A DNA stretch of 11,784 bases from Chloroflexaceae bacterium (GTDB lineage: Bacteria; Chloroflexota; Chloroflexia; Chloroflexales; Chloroflexaceae): assembly GCA_026417815.1 (NCBI GenBank), contig JAOACN010000450.1, positions 1 through 11,784 on the forward strand, read 5' to 3'. This document shows positions 1-6,018 of the stretch, piece by piece. The translations under genes were made by a program, and so were the position numbers. How positions within the stretch are numbered: the stretch's first letter is position 1; the number at the start of each line of letters is the position of its first letter. The notes beneath the pieces are model-generated. The model was not told the DNA's origin. It did not search any database and worked only from the letters and a program-made list of their open reading frames with translations.

Positions 1-212
1 GTGGCGAGGCGTTCGACGGGGCGGGCAAGCAACCAGCTTGCCGTTTCGCGGCTCAGGTCAACCGCCTGCGCCCAGTGACGCTCCTCGCCAGCAGCAGCCA
101 GATACCGCTCACGGGCCTGGGCCGCGCGCCGGGTCGCGCCAGCGGCGGTCTGCGCTGCTGCGCCGCTCAACTCGCGGACTTGCCGGCTCAAGGCCGCCAG
201 GTCCAGCCCCAT
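1..212 (-). CDS. N-terminal part of a NurA-like protein (runs off the window)
   Basis: The minus strand opens with ATG at 212 and stays open to base 1, giving about 70 residues that begin MGLDLAALSRQVRELSG and end near SWLLARPVERLAT. The start is well supported: AAAGGAG lies six bases upstream of the ATG, and a TTGACA/TATGCT promoter lies further upstream at 303-331. The visible part is helical and rich in Ala, Arg and Glu (RERYLAAAGEERHWAQAVDLSRE), consistent with an N-terminal coiled or helical segment. From memory, Chloroflexota proteins annotated as NurA-domain nucleases start with this kind of segment followed by a WLLA-P motif, so NurA (a DNA end-processing nuclease that works with HerA) is my best guess. 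The catalytic domain is outside the window, so the identity is unproven; the gene itself is likely real. Confidence 0.65.
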   Translation of the reverse strand, partial: MGLDLAALSRQVRELSGAAAQTAAGATRRAAQARERYLAAAGEERHWAQAVDLSRETASWLLARPVERLA

Positions 213-302
213 CTGCGGCTCCTTTCCGGTGACCTATGCGGCTTCGCCGCGGGCCCACAAAACGAACAGGGGTTTCCTGCGAGAGCTACGCACTGCCGTT
301 CA

Positions 303-331
303 AGCATAGGACATTTGTTTCGGGTTGTCAA
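303..331 (-). promoter_or_regulatory. Near-consensus sigma70-type promoter for the NurA-like gene
   Basis: Read on the minus strand, TTGACA (326-331) is followed by a 17-bp spacer and TATGCT (303-308). This is the best -35/-10 match in the window. Transcription would start near 296 and give a leader of about 84 nt before the ATG at 212. Confidence 0.7.
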
Positions 332-341
332 TCGTCTGCGC

Positions 342-402
342 AACCAGGTTTCCCCGCACCCCTGCCATAGGGGGGGGTTTGGGAGGGCTACGCCCTCCCA
401 AA
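342..402. repeat. Composite of a half palindrome and a GGGAGGGC-TAC-GCCCTCCC hairpin
   Basis: Bases 342-363 (AACCAGGTTTCCCCGCACCC core) match the centre and right arm of the palindrome seen complete at 2501-2535; the left arm is absent. Bases 378-388 and 392-402 then form an 11-bp perfect stem (TTTGGGAGGGC / GCCCTCCCAAA) around the loop TAC. The same stem recurs at 5012-5032, 5096-5118 and 9384-9402. Together with the putative terminator at 467-485 this is all I can see in the 374-bp gap between the divergent genes; I find no convincing small gene there. Confidence 0.75.
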
Positions 403-466
403 AAACTCACAATGCAACCTTCGAGGAAACTAGCTTTCCCCGCGCCCCAACACCGGTTGGAGAGGT

Positions 467-485
467 CCGGGGAACCCCGGTTTTT
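467..485 (+). terminator. Short GC hairpin followed by T5
   Basis: CCGGGG-AA-CCCCGG (467-480), which folds as a 5-bp stem with a GAAC loop, is followed directly by five T. It has the form of a small intrinsic terminator, but no plus-strand gene lies upstream of it in the window. It may stop read-through ahead of the META lipoprotein gene or be incidental. Confidence 0.3.
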
Positions 486-586
486 CCGGTTCCGGCGGAA
501 CTTTCTACCCCGCTGGCGCGTCTTCTTGTCGTATGCGACGGATACCGGTCGAGCCGGTCCGATGACCGGCTTAGAGGAGCAAGATA

Positions 587-1405
587 ATGACATCACGGAT
601 CGTCTCGGTTATCCTGGCGATGGCGACGGCACTGGCCCTGACAGCATGCACGGTGGGAACAATGGCAACAAAGGTGACAGAATCTCCCCTTGGCGGCACG
701 AGCTGGTTACTGGAAAGTCTGAACGGCGCGCCGCCGGTTCCTGATACGCAGGTGACCCTGAACTTCGATGCGGACGGCCTGTACGGCACCGACGGGTGCA
801 ACCAGTACCGGGGATCGTACCAGGTGAATGGCGACCGCATCACCATCAACGACTCGATCGCCAGCACGATGATGGCCTGCCCAGAGCCGATTATGCAGCA
901 GGCGACGGCCTACTACGAGGCTTTGAAGCAGACGGCTAGTTTCAAGATCGCCGGCCAGCAACTGACGTTGCTGAATGGGAACGGCGAAGTTGTGGCGACC
1001 TTCGCCCAGCAGAACCGCGCGCTGAGCGGCACCACCTGGACGGTAACCGGCTACAACAACGGCAAGCAGGCGGTGGTCAGCGTGCTGAACGGTTCGGCGC
1101 TCACGCTCATCTTCGGCGCGGATGGCAGATTGAGCGGCTCGGCTGGCTGCAATACCTACATGAGCTCTTTTGAGGTCTCCGACGAGAGCCTGCGCATCGG
1201 CCAGATAGCGAGCACGCGGATGCTCTGCAACGAGCCGGCCGGGGTGATGGAGCAAGAGGCGCAGTTCCTGGAGGCGCTGGGCACGGTGGCAACGTACCGT
1301 ATCGATGGCGAACGGCTCGAACTGCGCACCAGCGACGGCGCCCTGGCAGTGACGGCCACGCGCGGCGCCCCTGCCGCCCAGACGCCTGGTGGCAACCGCG
1401 GGTAA
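587..1405 (+). CDS. Lipoprotein with two META/HslJ-like domains
   Basis: Predicted 272-residue envelope lipoprotein. A short charged start, a hydrophobic stretch and the lipobox L18-T19-A20-C21 mark a type II signal peptide. Two META (DUF306, HslJ-like) repeats follow, at about 37-140 and 147-258; each has the family pattern GTSW/GTTW at the start, a GCN motif (C71, C188) and an (M)xC motif (C98, C214), then an alanine- and glutamate-rich helix (AYYEAL, QFLEAL). The tail from 259 is Pro/Gly/Ala-rich and probably disordered. ATG 587 is chosen because GAGGAG precedes it by seven bases and the signal peptide starts there. META domain proteins are linked to the envelope, heat stress and, for HslJ, novobiocin resistance; the biochemical role is unknown. 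The equivalent cysteine pair in both repeats could form disulfides, which is my inference. Confidence 0.9.
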   Translation: MTSRIVSVILAMATALALTACTVGTMATKVTESPLGGTSWLLESLNGAPPVPDTQVTLNFDADGLYGTDGCNQYRGSYQVNGDRITINDSIASTMMACPEPIMQQATAYYEALKQTASFKIAGQQLTLLNGNGEVVATFAQQNRALSGTTWTVTGYNNGKQAVVSVLNGSALTLIFGADGRLSGSAGCNTYMSSFEVSDESLRIGQIASTRMLCNEPAGVMEQEAQFLEALGTVATYRIDGERLELRTSDGALAVTATRGAPAAQTPGGNRG

Positions 1406-1459
1406 GTCACGGGCGACAAGCCGGAGGACAGGCGGGCAAGGCCCTGCGAAACTCTCCTG

Positions 1460-1496
1460 AAGGGGTATGGGGAAACCGGGTTGCCCCACACCCCTT
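1460..1496. terminator. Imperfect palindrome between convergent genes, likely bidirectional terminator
   Basis: AAGGGGTATGGGGAAACC pairs with the downstream arm ending CCCCACACCCCTT with a few mismatches, over 37 bp. It sits 55 bp after the META stop and 22 bp before the stop of the minus-strand glycosyltransferase, as expected of a shared terminator. It is a diverged copy of the perfect palindrome at 2501-2535. A short CTTCTTT follows on the plus strand. Confidence 0.6.
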
Positions 1497-1517
1497 CTTT
1501 CGTGACCACCCCTCCCG

Positions 1518-2480
1518 TTACCTCAGCCCCAACCGCTCGCGGGCCAGGCGCCGCAGGCGCCGCAGGCGCCAGGCGAGTTTGGCCCGCAGGTCCGGGTCGA
1601 ACAACAGGCGCTGGGTGCGGGCGTCCGAGCGTTCATCGGGCGTCAGGGCGGGCGGATGGCGCAGGGGGAACGCCAGTTCGCCGGCCGGCAGATTGGCGGT
1701 GGGGCTATCGGGATTGGAGGTGTGGGTCGAGTCCGGCCCAAAGCCGATGTTCTCGACCAGATTGACCGCCGGGAGGGCCGTCAGCCCCTGATGGCGCCAG
1801 CAACTGTACGTCCAGCGGTAGGCCCACGAATCGACCTGTCGGGCATAGACGGCGTCGAAGATGCCCCGCCAGTGGCGCGCGGCGCGCCGGTCGGGAAAGA
1901 TGTCCAGGAGCCAGCCCGTCTCGCGCAGGCGCGGCCAGTCGGCCATGGCTCCATCGTAGAGGCGCCAGGCGCGTCGCCAGGTGGCCCAGCCAGAGCAATG
2001 GGGGAAGCGAGAGAAGGCGTAGCTGGCGTCAACGCTCATGGGCGTGAAACGGTCGCCGGAGATGGCCATGACCCGCGGCTCGCTGGCATAGTGTTCCAGC
2101 AGTTCGGCGCAGAAGCGAAAGAAACTGTCGCCGGGCAGGCAATCGTCCTCCAGAATGATGGCCCGGTCCACGCTGGCGAAGACGGCGTCGAGCGCCGTCT
2201 CGAAGCGCGCGGGCAGGCCCAGGTTGCGCGCGGCATACTCGCGGGTCACCTCGCAGGGCCAGTCCACATGTTCCACAACGGCGCGGGCGGCGGCGCAGGC
2301 GGCGGCCTCGCCGGGGCGGTCGGGGCGCGGGCCATCGGCGATCAGGAAGAGCCGCCGGGGGCGGGCGCGGGCAATGGCAGCGAAGACCCGCGCCGTCAGA
2401 GCCGGACGGCGGAAGAGGATCAGCACCACGGGAACATCGAGCGAGGTCGAAGGGGGCATGGTGGGCGCTTCGTCGTCCAT
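1518..2480 (-). CDS. HlpA-like family glycosyltransferase (GT-A fold)
   Basis: Predicted 320-residue cytosolic glycosyltransferase. It starts with a GT-A nucleotide-binding strand (VPVVLILFRRP, 16-26), then LFLIADGPRPDR (45-55), RNLGLPARFETALDAVF and the metal-binding EDDC at 111-114 in AIILEDDCLPGDSFFRFC. SGWATWRRAW (163-172) and VDSWAYRW (216-223) are further motifs that I associate with the family annotated 'hemolytic protein HlpA-like' or glycosyltransferase in cyanobacteria and Chloroflexota. The C-terminus (300-320) is strongly basic. No transmembrane segment is seen. Donor and acceptor sugars cannot be told. Two ATG starts are possible, 2480 and 2459; neither has a good Shine-Dalgarno, and I take 2480 because it is the first ATG after the leader palindrome. 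An upstream TTG extension to 2654 would translate that palindrome and is unlikely. Transcription probably starts from the TATAAT at 2583-2588. Confidence 0.85.
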   Translation of the reverse strand: MDDEAPTMPPSTSLDVPVVLILFRRPALTARVFAAIARARPRRLFLIADGPRPDRPGEAAACAAARAVVEHVDWPCEVTREYAARNLGLPARFETALDAVFASVDRAIILEDDCLPGDSFFRFCAELLEHYASEPRVMAISGDRFTPMSVDASYAFSRFPHCSGWATWRRAWRLYDGAMADWPRLRETGWLLDIFPDRRAARHWRGIFDAVYARQVDSWAYRWTYSCWRHQGLTALPAVNLVENIGFGPDSTHTSNPDSPTANLPAGELAFPLRHPPALTPDERSDARTQRLLFDPDLRAKLAWRLRRLRRLARERLGLR

Positions 2481-2500
2481 CCGGCAGGTTCTTCGATGGG

Positions 2501-2535
2501 AGGGGTGTGGGGAAACCAGGTTTCCCCACACCCCT
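2501..2535. repeat. Perfect 17-bp-arm palindrome in the glycosyltransferase leader
   Basis: AGGGGTGTGGGGAAACC (2501-2517), a single A, then the exact reverse complement (2519-2535). It lies between the predicted minus-strand -10 (2583-2588) and the glycosyltransferase start (2480), so it would form a hairpin in the 5' leader of that mRNA. Related copies are at 1460-1496 and 9950-9980, and a half copy at 342-363. Confidence 0.85.
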
Positions 2536-2582
2536 TCGCAGAGGGGAGGGTGTCGCACCGCCTGGCAGGCGCGCTTCAAAAC

Positions 2583-2588
2583 ATTATA
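2583..2588 (-). promoter_or_regulatory. TATAAT -10 box for the glycosyltransferase gene
   Basis: The minus strand reads CGCTATAATG here, an exact TATAAT in otherwise GC-rich DNA. No good -35 is visible 16-18 bp upstream. The start of transcription would be about 95 nt ahead of ATG 2480. Confidence 0.5.
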
Positions 2589-2617
2589 GCGTACCTCGTT
2601 CCCACAGGTGACCGTGC

Positions 2618-2623
2618 TATAAT
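2618..2623 (+). promoter_or_regulatory. TATAAT -10 box (GTGCTATAAT) for the STAND ATPase gene
   Basis: An exact TATAAT preceded by GTGC, i.e. with a TGC extension. No clear -35 is visible. It points towards the ATPase gene, with a leader of about 60 nt to ATG 2689. It lies 29 bp from the oppositely oriented TATAAT at 2583-2588. Confidence 0.55.
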
Positions 2624-2688
2624 CTCCCTGTTCCGCGAGGATTAGAGCGAACAAACGACCCTGGCCGAACTGCCGTCATCCAAAGGCG

Positions 2689-4782
2689 ATGCCTATGTCA
2701 TCACGACTGAGTGACCGGCTGAATAGCGCCCGGCGTGAGCGTTTTACCGGTCGCGCGGAGGAGTTGGCATTGTTTGAGCGCGCCCTGGGTGCGGCCGAGT
2801 TGCCGTTCTGGGTGCTCTACGTCCACGGGCCGGGTGGCGTGGGCAAGACGACGCTGCTGGCGCGGTTCGCGCAGTTGGCCGACCATGCCGGCGCGCGGGC
2901 AGTGATGGTTGATTGCCGGAACCTGGAGGCGACCCCCGAGAGCTTTCTGGCGGGGATGCGTCTGGCCCTTGGCCTCGACCCGGCGACGGCGCCTGCCGAG
3001 GCGCTGGCCGGGTACGCGGGGCGCAGTGTGCTCCTGGTTGACACCTTCGATCTGCTGGCGCCCCTGGAGGGCTGGTTGCGCGACGTATTTCTGCCCGATT
3101 TGAGCGACCGCGTGCTGGTGGTGCTGGCGAGCCGCCATCCCCCCGCATCGCCCTGGCGCGCCGATCCGGGCTGGCAGCAGGTGCTCAAGACAGTGGCCCT
3201 GCGCAACCTGAGCCCCGACGAGGGGCGCGCCTACCTCACGCGCCGCCAGGTGCCGGAGCCTGATGTGCCCGCCATTCTGAGCTTTACGCACAGCTACCCG
3301 CTGGCCCTGTCCCTGGTCGCCGATCTGTACGAACAGCGCCAGGGCTACCACTTCGTGCCCGCCGAGGCGCACGACGTGGTCGCGGCGCTGCTCGAGCGCT
3401 TCTTGCAGCGCGTGCCGGGGCCGGCGCACCGCGCGGCGCTTGAGGTGTGCGCGCTGGCGCGGGTCACCACCGAGTCGTTCCTGGCGGAGATCCTGGCCGT
3501 ACCCGATGCCCACGATTTGTTTGAGTGGCTCCGCGGCCTGACCTTCGTCCAGTCGCGGCCCGGGGGGCTGTTTCCCCACGATGTCGCTCGCGAGACGCTG
3601 GTGGCCGATCTGCGCTCGCGCAACCCGCAGTGGTACGCCGAGTTGCACCGCCGCGCCCGTGTGCACTACGCGCGGCGCCTGCACGAGACGCAGGGGGTCG
3701 AACAGCAACTGGTGTTGTTCGATTTTGTGTACCTGCACCGCGAGAACCCGGCGGTGCGCCCCTTCTTCGAGTGGCAGGCCAGCGGGCGGGCGCTGCCGGA
3801 TCGCCTGCACCCGGAGGACGCGGCGCATCTGGCGGCAATGGTCGCGCGGCACGAAGGCCCCGAGTCGGCCCGACTGGCGCGCCACTGGCTGGCGCGCCAG
3901 CCGGAGAACGTGGTGGTGTTCCGCGATCTTGAGGGCCAGCCGGCGGGTTTTTTGACCCTGCTGGCCCTGGAGCGGGCCACCAGCGAGGATCTGGCGGTTG
4001 ATCCGGCCATCGGCAGGGCGTGGGAGCATCTGGCGCGGTACGCCCCGTTGCGCGCGGGCGAAAGCGCCACCTATTTCCGCTTCTGGCTGGCCGCCGAGAC
4101 CTACCAGGCCGTTTCGCCAACCCAGAGCCTGATCTTCATCACCATGGTCCGCCATTACTTCACGCCCGGTCTGGCCTACACCTTCTACGCCTGCGCCGAC
4201 CCGGACTTCTGGCTGCCGGTCTTCAGTTATGCCGAACTGGAGCGCCGCCCGGAGTTGGATTTCGAGGTGGGCGCGGCCTCATTTGGCGTCTACGCGCACG
4301 ACTGGCGGGCCATGCCGCCGCTGCCCTGGCTGGAGTTGCTGGGGCAGCGCGAACTGGCCGCCGCGCCGGAGATGGTCAGGCCGCCGGTGGTCGAACGTCT
4401 GGTGGTGTTGAGCCAGGAGGAGTTCGTTGAGGCGGTCGAGGCGGCCCTGCGCAACTACGCGCGCCCCGACGGGCTGCGCGGCAGTCCGCTGCTCCGCTCG
4501 CGCGTCGTCACCGGGCGCGCGGGCGCCGAGGCAGCCGAGGGGGCGCGCATCGCCGCGCTGCGCGACCTGCTCAAAGAGGCGGCCGAGCAGTTGCGCCAGG
4601 CGCCCAAAGAGAACAAGTTCTATCGCGCGGTGCATCATACCTGGTTCCAGCCCGCGGCGACCCAGGAGCAGGCCGCCGAGTTGCTCGATGTGCCGTTGAG
4701 TTCCTACCGTCGGCATCTCCGATCCGGCGCGGCGCGCATTGCCGAGATCCTCTGGCACGGCGAGGTCGGCGGCGTGGAGTAG
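2689..4782 (+). CDS. STAND/AAA-like ATPase with GNAT-like and helix-turn-helix-like C-terminal parts
   Basis: A 697-residue protein. Residues 14-35 (RRERFTGRAEELALFERAL) are the usual lead-in to an NTPase module. Walker A is GPGGVGKTT (47-55, K53), Walker B is VLLVDTFD (114-121, D118), and VLVVLASRH (142-150) fits a sensor-1 strand ending in an Arg. HSYPLALSLV (201-210) resembles the STAND 'GLPLAL' motif. About 225-400 is helical. About 405-550 (NVVVFRDLEGQPAGF, HYFTPGLAYTF, FGVYAHDWRAMPP) looks like a GNAT-type alpha/beta fold with no obvious catalytic residues. The last 45 residues (ATQEQAAELLDVPLSSYRRHLRSGAARIAEIL, read in two halves) look like a DNA-binding HTH. A nucleotide-switched signalling or regulatory protein is likely; its signal and target are unknown. 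AAAGG at 2682-2686 is too close to ATG 2689 but well spaced for the in-frame ATG at 2695, so the true protein may be two residues shorter. Confidence 0.85.
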   Translation: MPMSSRLSDRLNSARRERFTGRAEELALFERALGAAELPFWVLYVHGPGGVGKTTLLARFAQLADHAGARAVMVDCRNLEATPESFLAGMRLALGLDPATAPAEALAGYAGRSVLLVDTFDLLAPLEGWLRDVFLPDLSDRVLVVLASRHPPASPWRADPGWQQVLKTVALRNLSPDEGRAYLTRRQVPEPDVPAILSFTHSYPLALSLVADLYEQRQGYHFVPAEAHDVVAALLERFLQRVPGPAHRAALEVCALARVTTESFLAEILAVPDAHDLFEWLRGLTFVQSRPGGLFPHDVARETLVADLRSRNPQWYAELHRRARVHYARRLHETQGVEQQLVLFDFVYLHRENPAVRPFFEWQASGRALPDRLHPEDAAHLAAMVARHEGPESARLARHWLARQPENVVVFRDLEGQPAGFLTLLALERATSEDLAVDPAIGRAWEHLARYAPLRAGESATYFRFWLAAETYQAVSPTQSLIFITMVRHYFTPGLAYTFYACADPDFWLPVFSYAELERRPELDFEVGAASFGVYAHDWRAMPPLPWLELLGQRELAAAPEMVRPPVVERLVVLSQEEFVEAVEAALRNYARPDGLRGSPLLRSRVVTGRAGAEAAEGARIAALRDLLKEAAEQLRQAPKENKFYRAVHHTWFQPAATQEQAAELLDVPLSSYRRHLRSGAARIAEILWHGEVGGVE

Positions 4783-4816
4783 GGCCGAAGCACTGGCTGC
4801 GCCAGTGCTTCGGCCC
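4782..4816 (+). terminator. Perfect 16-bp hairpin directly after the STAND ATPase gene
   Basis: GGGCCGAAGCACTGGC (4782-4797), loop TGC, then its exact reverse complement (4801-4816). The first G is the last base of the stop codon. No T-run follows, so it may act as a transcript-end stabiliser or a factor-assisted terminator. A sister hairpin with compensating base changes is at 7366-7398. After it, 4817-4920 holds only a short AT-rich island (4848-4866, ATCAAAAAATGGTCAATTT) that I cannot assign. Confidence 0.7.
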
Positions 4817-4920
4817 GATGGGGCGGGGATCGACCCATCACATCTATCAAAAAATGGTCAATTTTTGAGCGCCGCATGGTCTGGTGCTCACGGTACCCCC
4901 ACGGTATCTTCAATGGCAGT

Positions 4921-5150
4921 GAGGTTGTGGGTGGGCTGCGCCCTCCGACGAACTTCTCGGAGAAAGGCGGGGATCCCGGAGTTCCGCGTGAGCTCGCCCA
5001 AGGGGAGGGTTTGGGAGGGCTACGCCCTCCCACGAACTTCTCGTAGGAAAGCGAGGAACCCCGGAGTTCCGCATGACCCCGCCCAGGGGAAGGGTGTGGG
5101 AGGGCTGCGCCCTCCCACGAACTCCTCAGCGAAAAGGTGGGGACCCTGGC
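4921..5150. repeat. Three tandem copies of an 84/85-bp repeat with an internal hairpin
   Basis: Copies begin near 4921, 5005 and 5090; the last is diverged after about 45 bp. Each contains, in order, a GGGAGGGC-TRC-GCCCTCCC type hairpin (loops at 4937-4939, 5021-5023 and 5106-5108), then CGAACTTCTC or CGAACTCCTC. Copies 1 and 2 then share CCGGAGTTCCGC and a CGCCCA-GGG end. The hairpin is imperfect in copy 1, 9 bp in copy 2 (5012-5020/5024-5032) and 10 bp in copy 3 (5096-5105/5109-5118). The frames through this region code for no recognisable protein. Confidence 0.8.
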
Positions 5151-5188
5151 GGCAGGGCAGCAGGTTCTAATCACTAGAGAGCGGTACG

Positions 5189-5605
5189 ATGCGCGAGCAT
5201 ACGTTGATGGTCATTGAACAACTGGTGGCGGCGTGGAACTCGCACGACCCGGCGCGGGTGGCCGAATGGTACACCGAAGATTGCTACGGGCTGGATGTGG
5301 CCATTGCCCGGCCGCAGATCGGCCGTCCGGGTATTCAGGGCATGTTCGAGGCCTATTATCAGGCGTTTCCCGACCTGGAGATCCGTCCTGACGATATCGT
5401 TGTGGACGGCGAACGGGTGGCCCTCTTCTGGACCGCCTATGCCACCCATAGCGGACCGATCCTCAACATTCCCCCCAGCGGGCGCCGGGTCGTCGCTCGC
5501 GGCGTTAACCGCCTGGTGCTGCGCGACGGCAAGGTCCACGAAACGTTGACGATCTGGGACGTCGCCGGGATGCTGCGCGGACTTGGCCTGTTGCCGGATC
5601 TTTAG
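5189..5605 (+). CDS. SnoaL-like (NTF2-fold) protein
   Basis: Predicted 138-residue soluble protein of the SnoaL-like/ester cyclase branch of the NTF2 fold. Family marks visible: VIEQLVAAWNSHDPARVAEWY (8-28, read in parts) as the first helices, GRPGIQGMFEAYYQAFPDLEI (45-65, read in parts) with the typical AFPDL, THSGPILNIPPSGRRV (87-102) with the GP...PPSG loop, and a C-terminal DGKVHETLTIWD strand. Relatives include polyketide cyclases and ketosteroid-isomerase-like enzymes, but many are uncharacterised, so no substrate can be named. ATG 5189 gives the expected family length; the upstream AGAGAGCGG is a weak ribosome site, and an in-frame ATG at 5207 is an alternative. It follows the 84/85-bp repeat block, and a TCTAAT (5166-5171) could be a weak -10. 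It is separated by 413 bp from the related double-domain gene downstream. Confidence 0.85.
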   Translation: MREHTLMVIEQLVAAWNSHDPARVAEWYTEDCYGLDVAIARPQIGRPGIQGMFEAYYQAFPDLEIRPDDIVVDGERVALFWTAYATHSGPILNIPPSGRRVVARGVNRLVLRDGKVHETLTIWDVAGMLRGLGLLPDL

Positions 5606-5777
5606 AGCACTGGCCGGAACTTGATCCCCCTGAGTCCCCTGCGTCGTGTGGCTCGCCGCGCGCGCGCCGCCAGTGTTGCGAGTCAATCGTTTCGAGAAAC
5701 GCTATAGCTCTACGTTGTCACCTGCCGCGGCTTCCGCTGCGAGGAGGTTCGGAGGGGCTGCACCCTTCCGCGCTTTC

Positions 5778-5822
5778 CCCTTCCTGGTGCGGCGCGGCGA
5801 AGCCGCGTCGCACCAGGAAGGG
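5778..5822. repeat. 21-bp stem hairpin with GAA loop in the gap between SnoaL genes
   Basis: Arms 5778-5798 and 5802-5822 pair over 21 bp with one G-T wobble, around the loop GAA. The tip reads GGC-GAA-GCC and so contains GCGAAGC, known from the DNA structure literature as an exceptionally stable mini-hairpin. It is the longest hairpin in the window. It lies within 5606-6018, a 413-bp gap in which I find no gene; the rest of the gap holds the hairpin at 5834-5848, an imperfect GGAGGGGC-TGC-ACCCTTCC stem at 5751-5769, and the leader of the next gene. Confidence 0.85.
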
Positions 5823-5833
5823 AAGAATCTTCG

Positions 5834-5848
5834 GGGGCCGCAGGCCCC
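5834..5848. repeat. Small GGGGCC-GCA-GGCCCC hairpin
   Basis: A perfect 6-bp stem with the loop GCA, 11 bp after the 21-bp hairpin. Its three-base loop and GGCC closing follow the style of the other hairpins of the window. No T-run follows. Confidence 0.6.
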
Positions 5849-6018
5849 GCAACTCCCGCCAGGGGCAAAGTGACACTGTAGCGATAGGCGCACCCTGAAC
5901 CAGCAATGAGCGCAAAGTGAGCCCCTTTCGGGCTGGAAGGTGACCACCGCCGCGCGGCATACTGCGCCCGTCAGTTAGTGATGGCGACGCAACGCGCCGC
6001 GCGAGAGGAGGTTCACCG

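Noticed and set aside
75..587. 170-residue plus-strand frame upstream of the META gene
   Set aside because: Runs across the start of the NurA-like gene, the minus-strand promoter and the hairpins; no family resemblance.
1656..2645. 329-residue plus-strand frame opposite the glycosyltransferase
   Set aside because: Gly/Ala/Arg-rich shadow that would translate the palindrome; the minus strand has the EDDC and other family motifs.
2701..4155. 484-residue minus-strand frame opposite the STAND ATPase
   Set aside because: Shadow of a GC-rich gene; composition rich in Gln, Arg and His with no motif, whereas the plus strand has Walker A and B.
4739..5170. 143-residue plus-strand frame after the ATPase gene
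   Set aside because: Its sequence is a translation of the 84/85-bp repeats (recurring LRRTSRRKA-type text), not a protein family.
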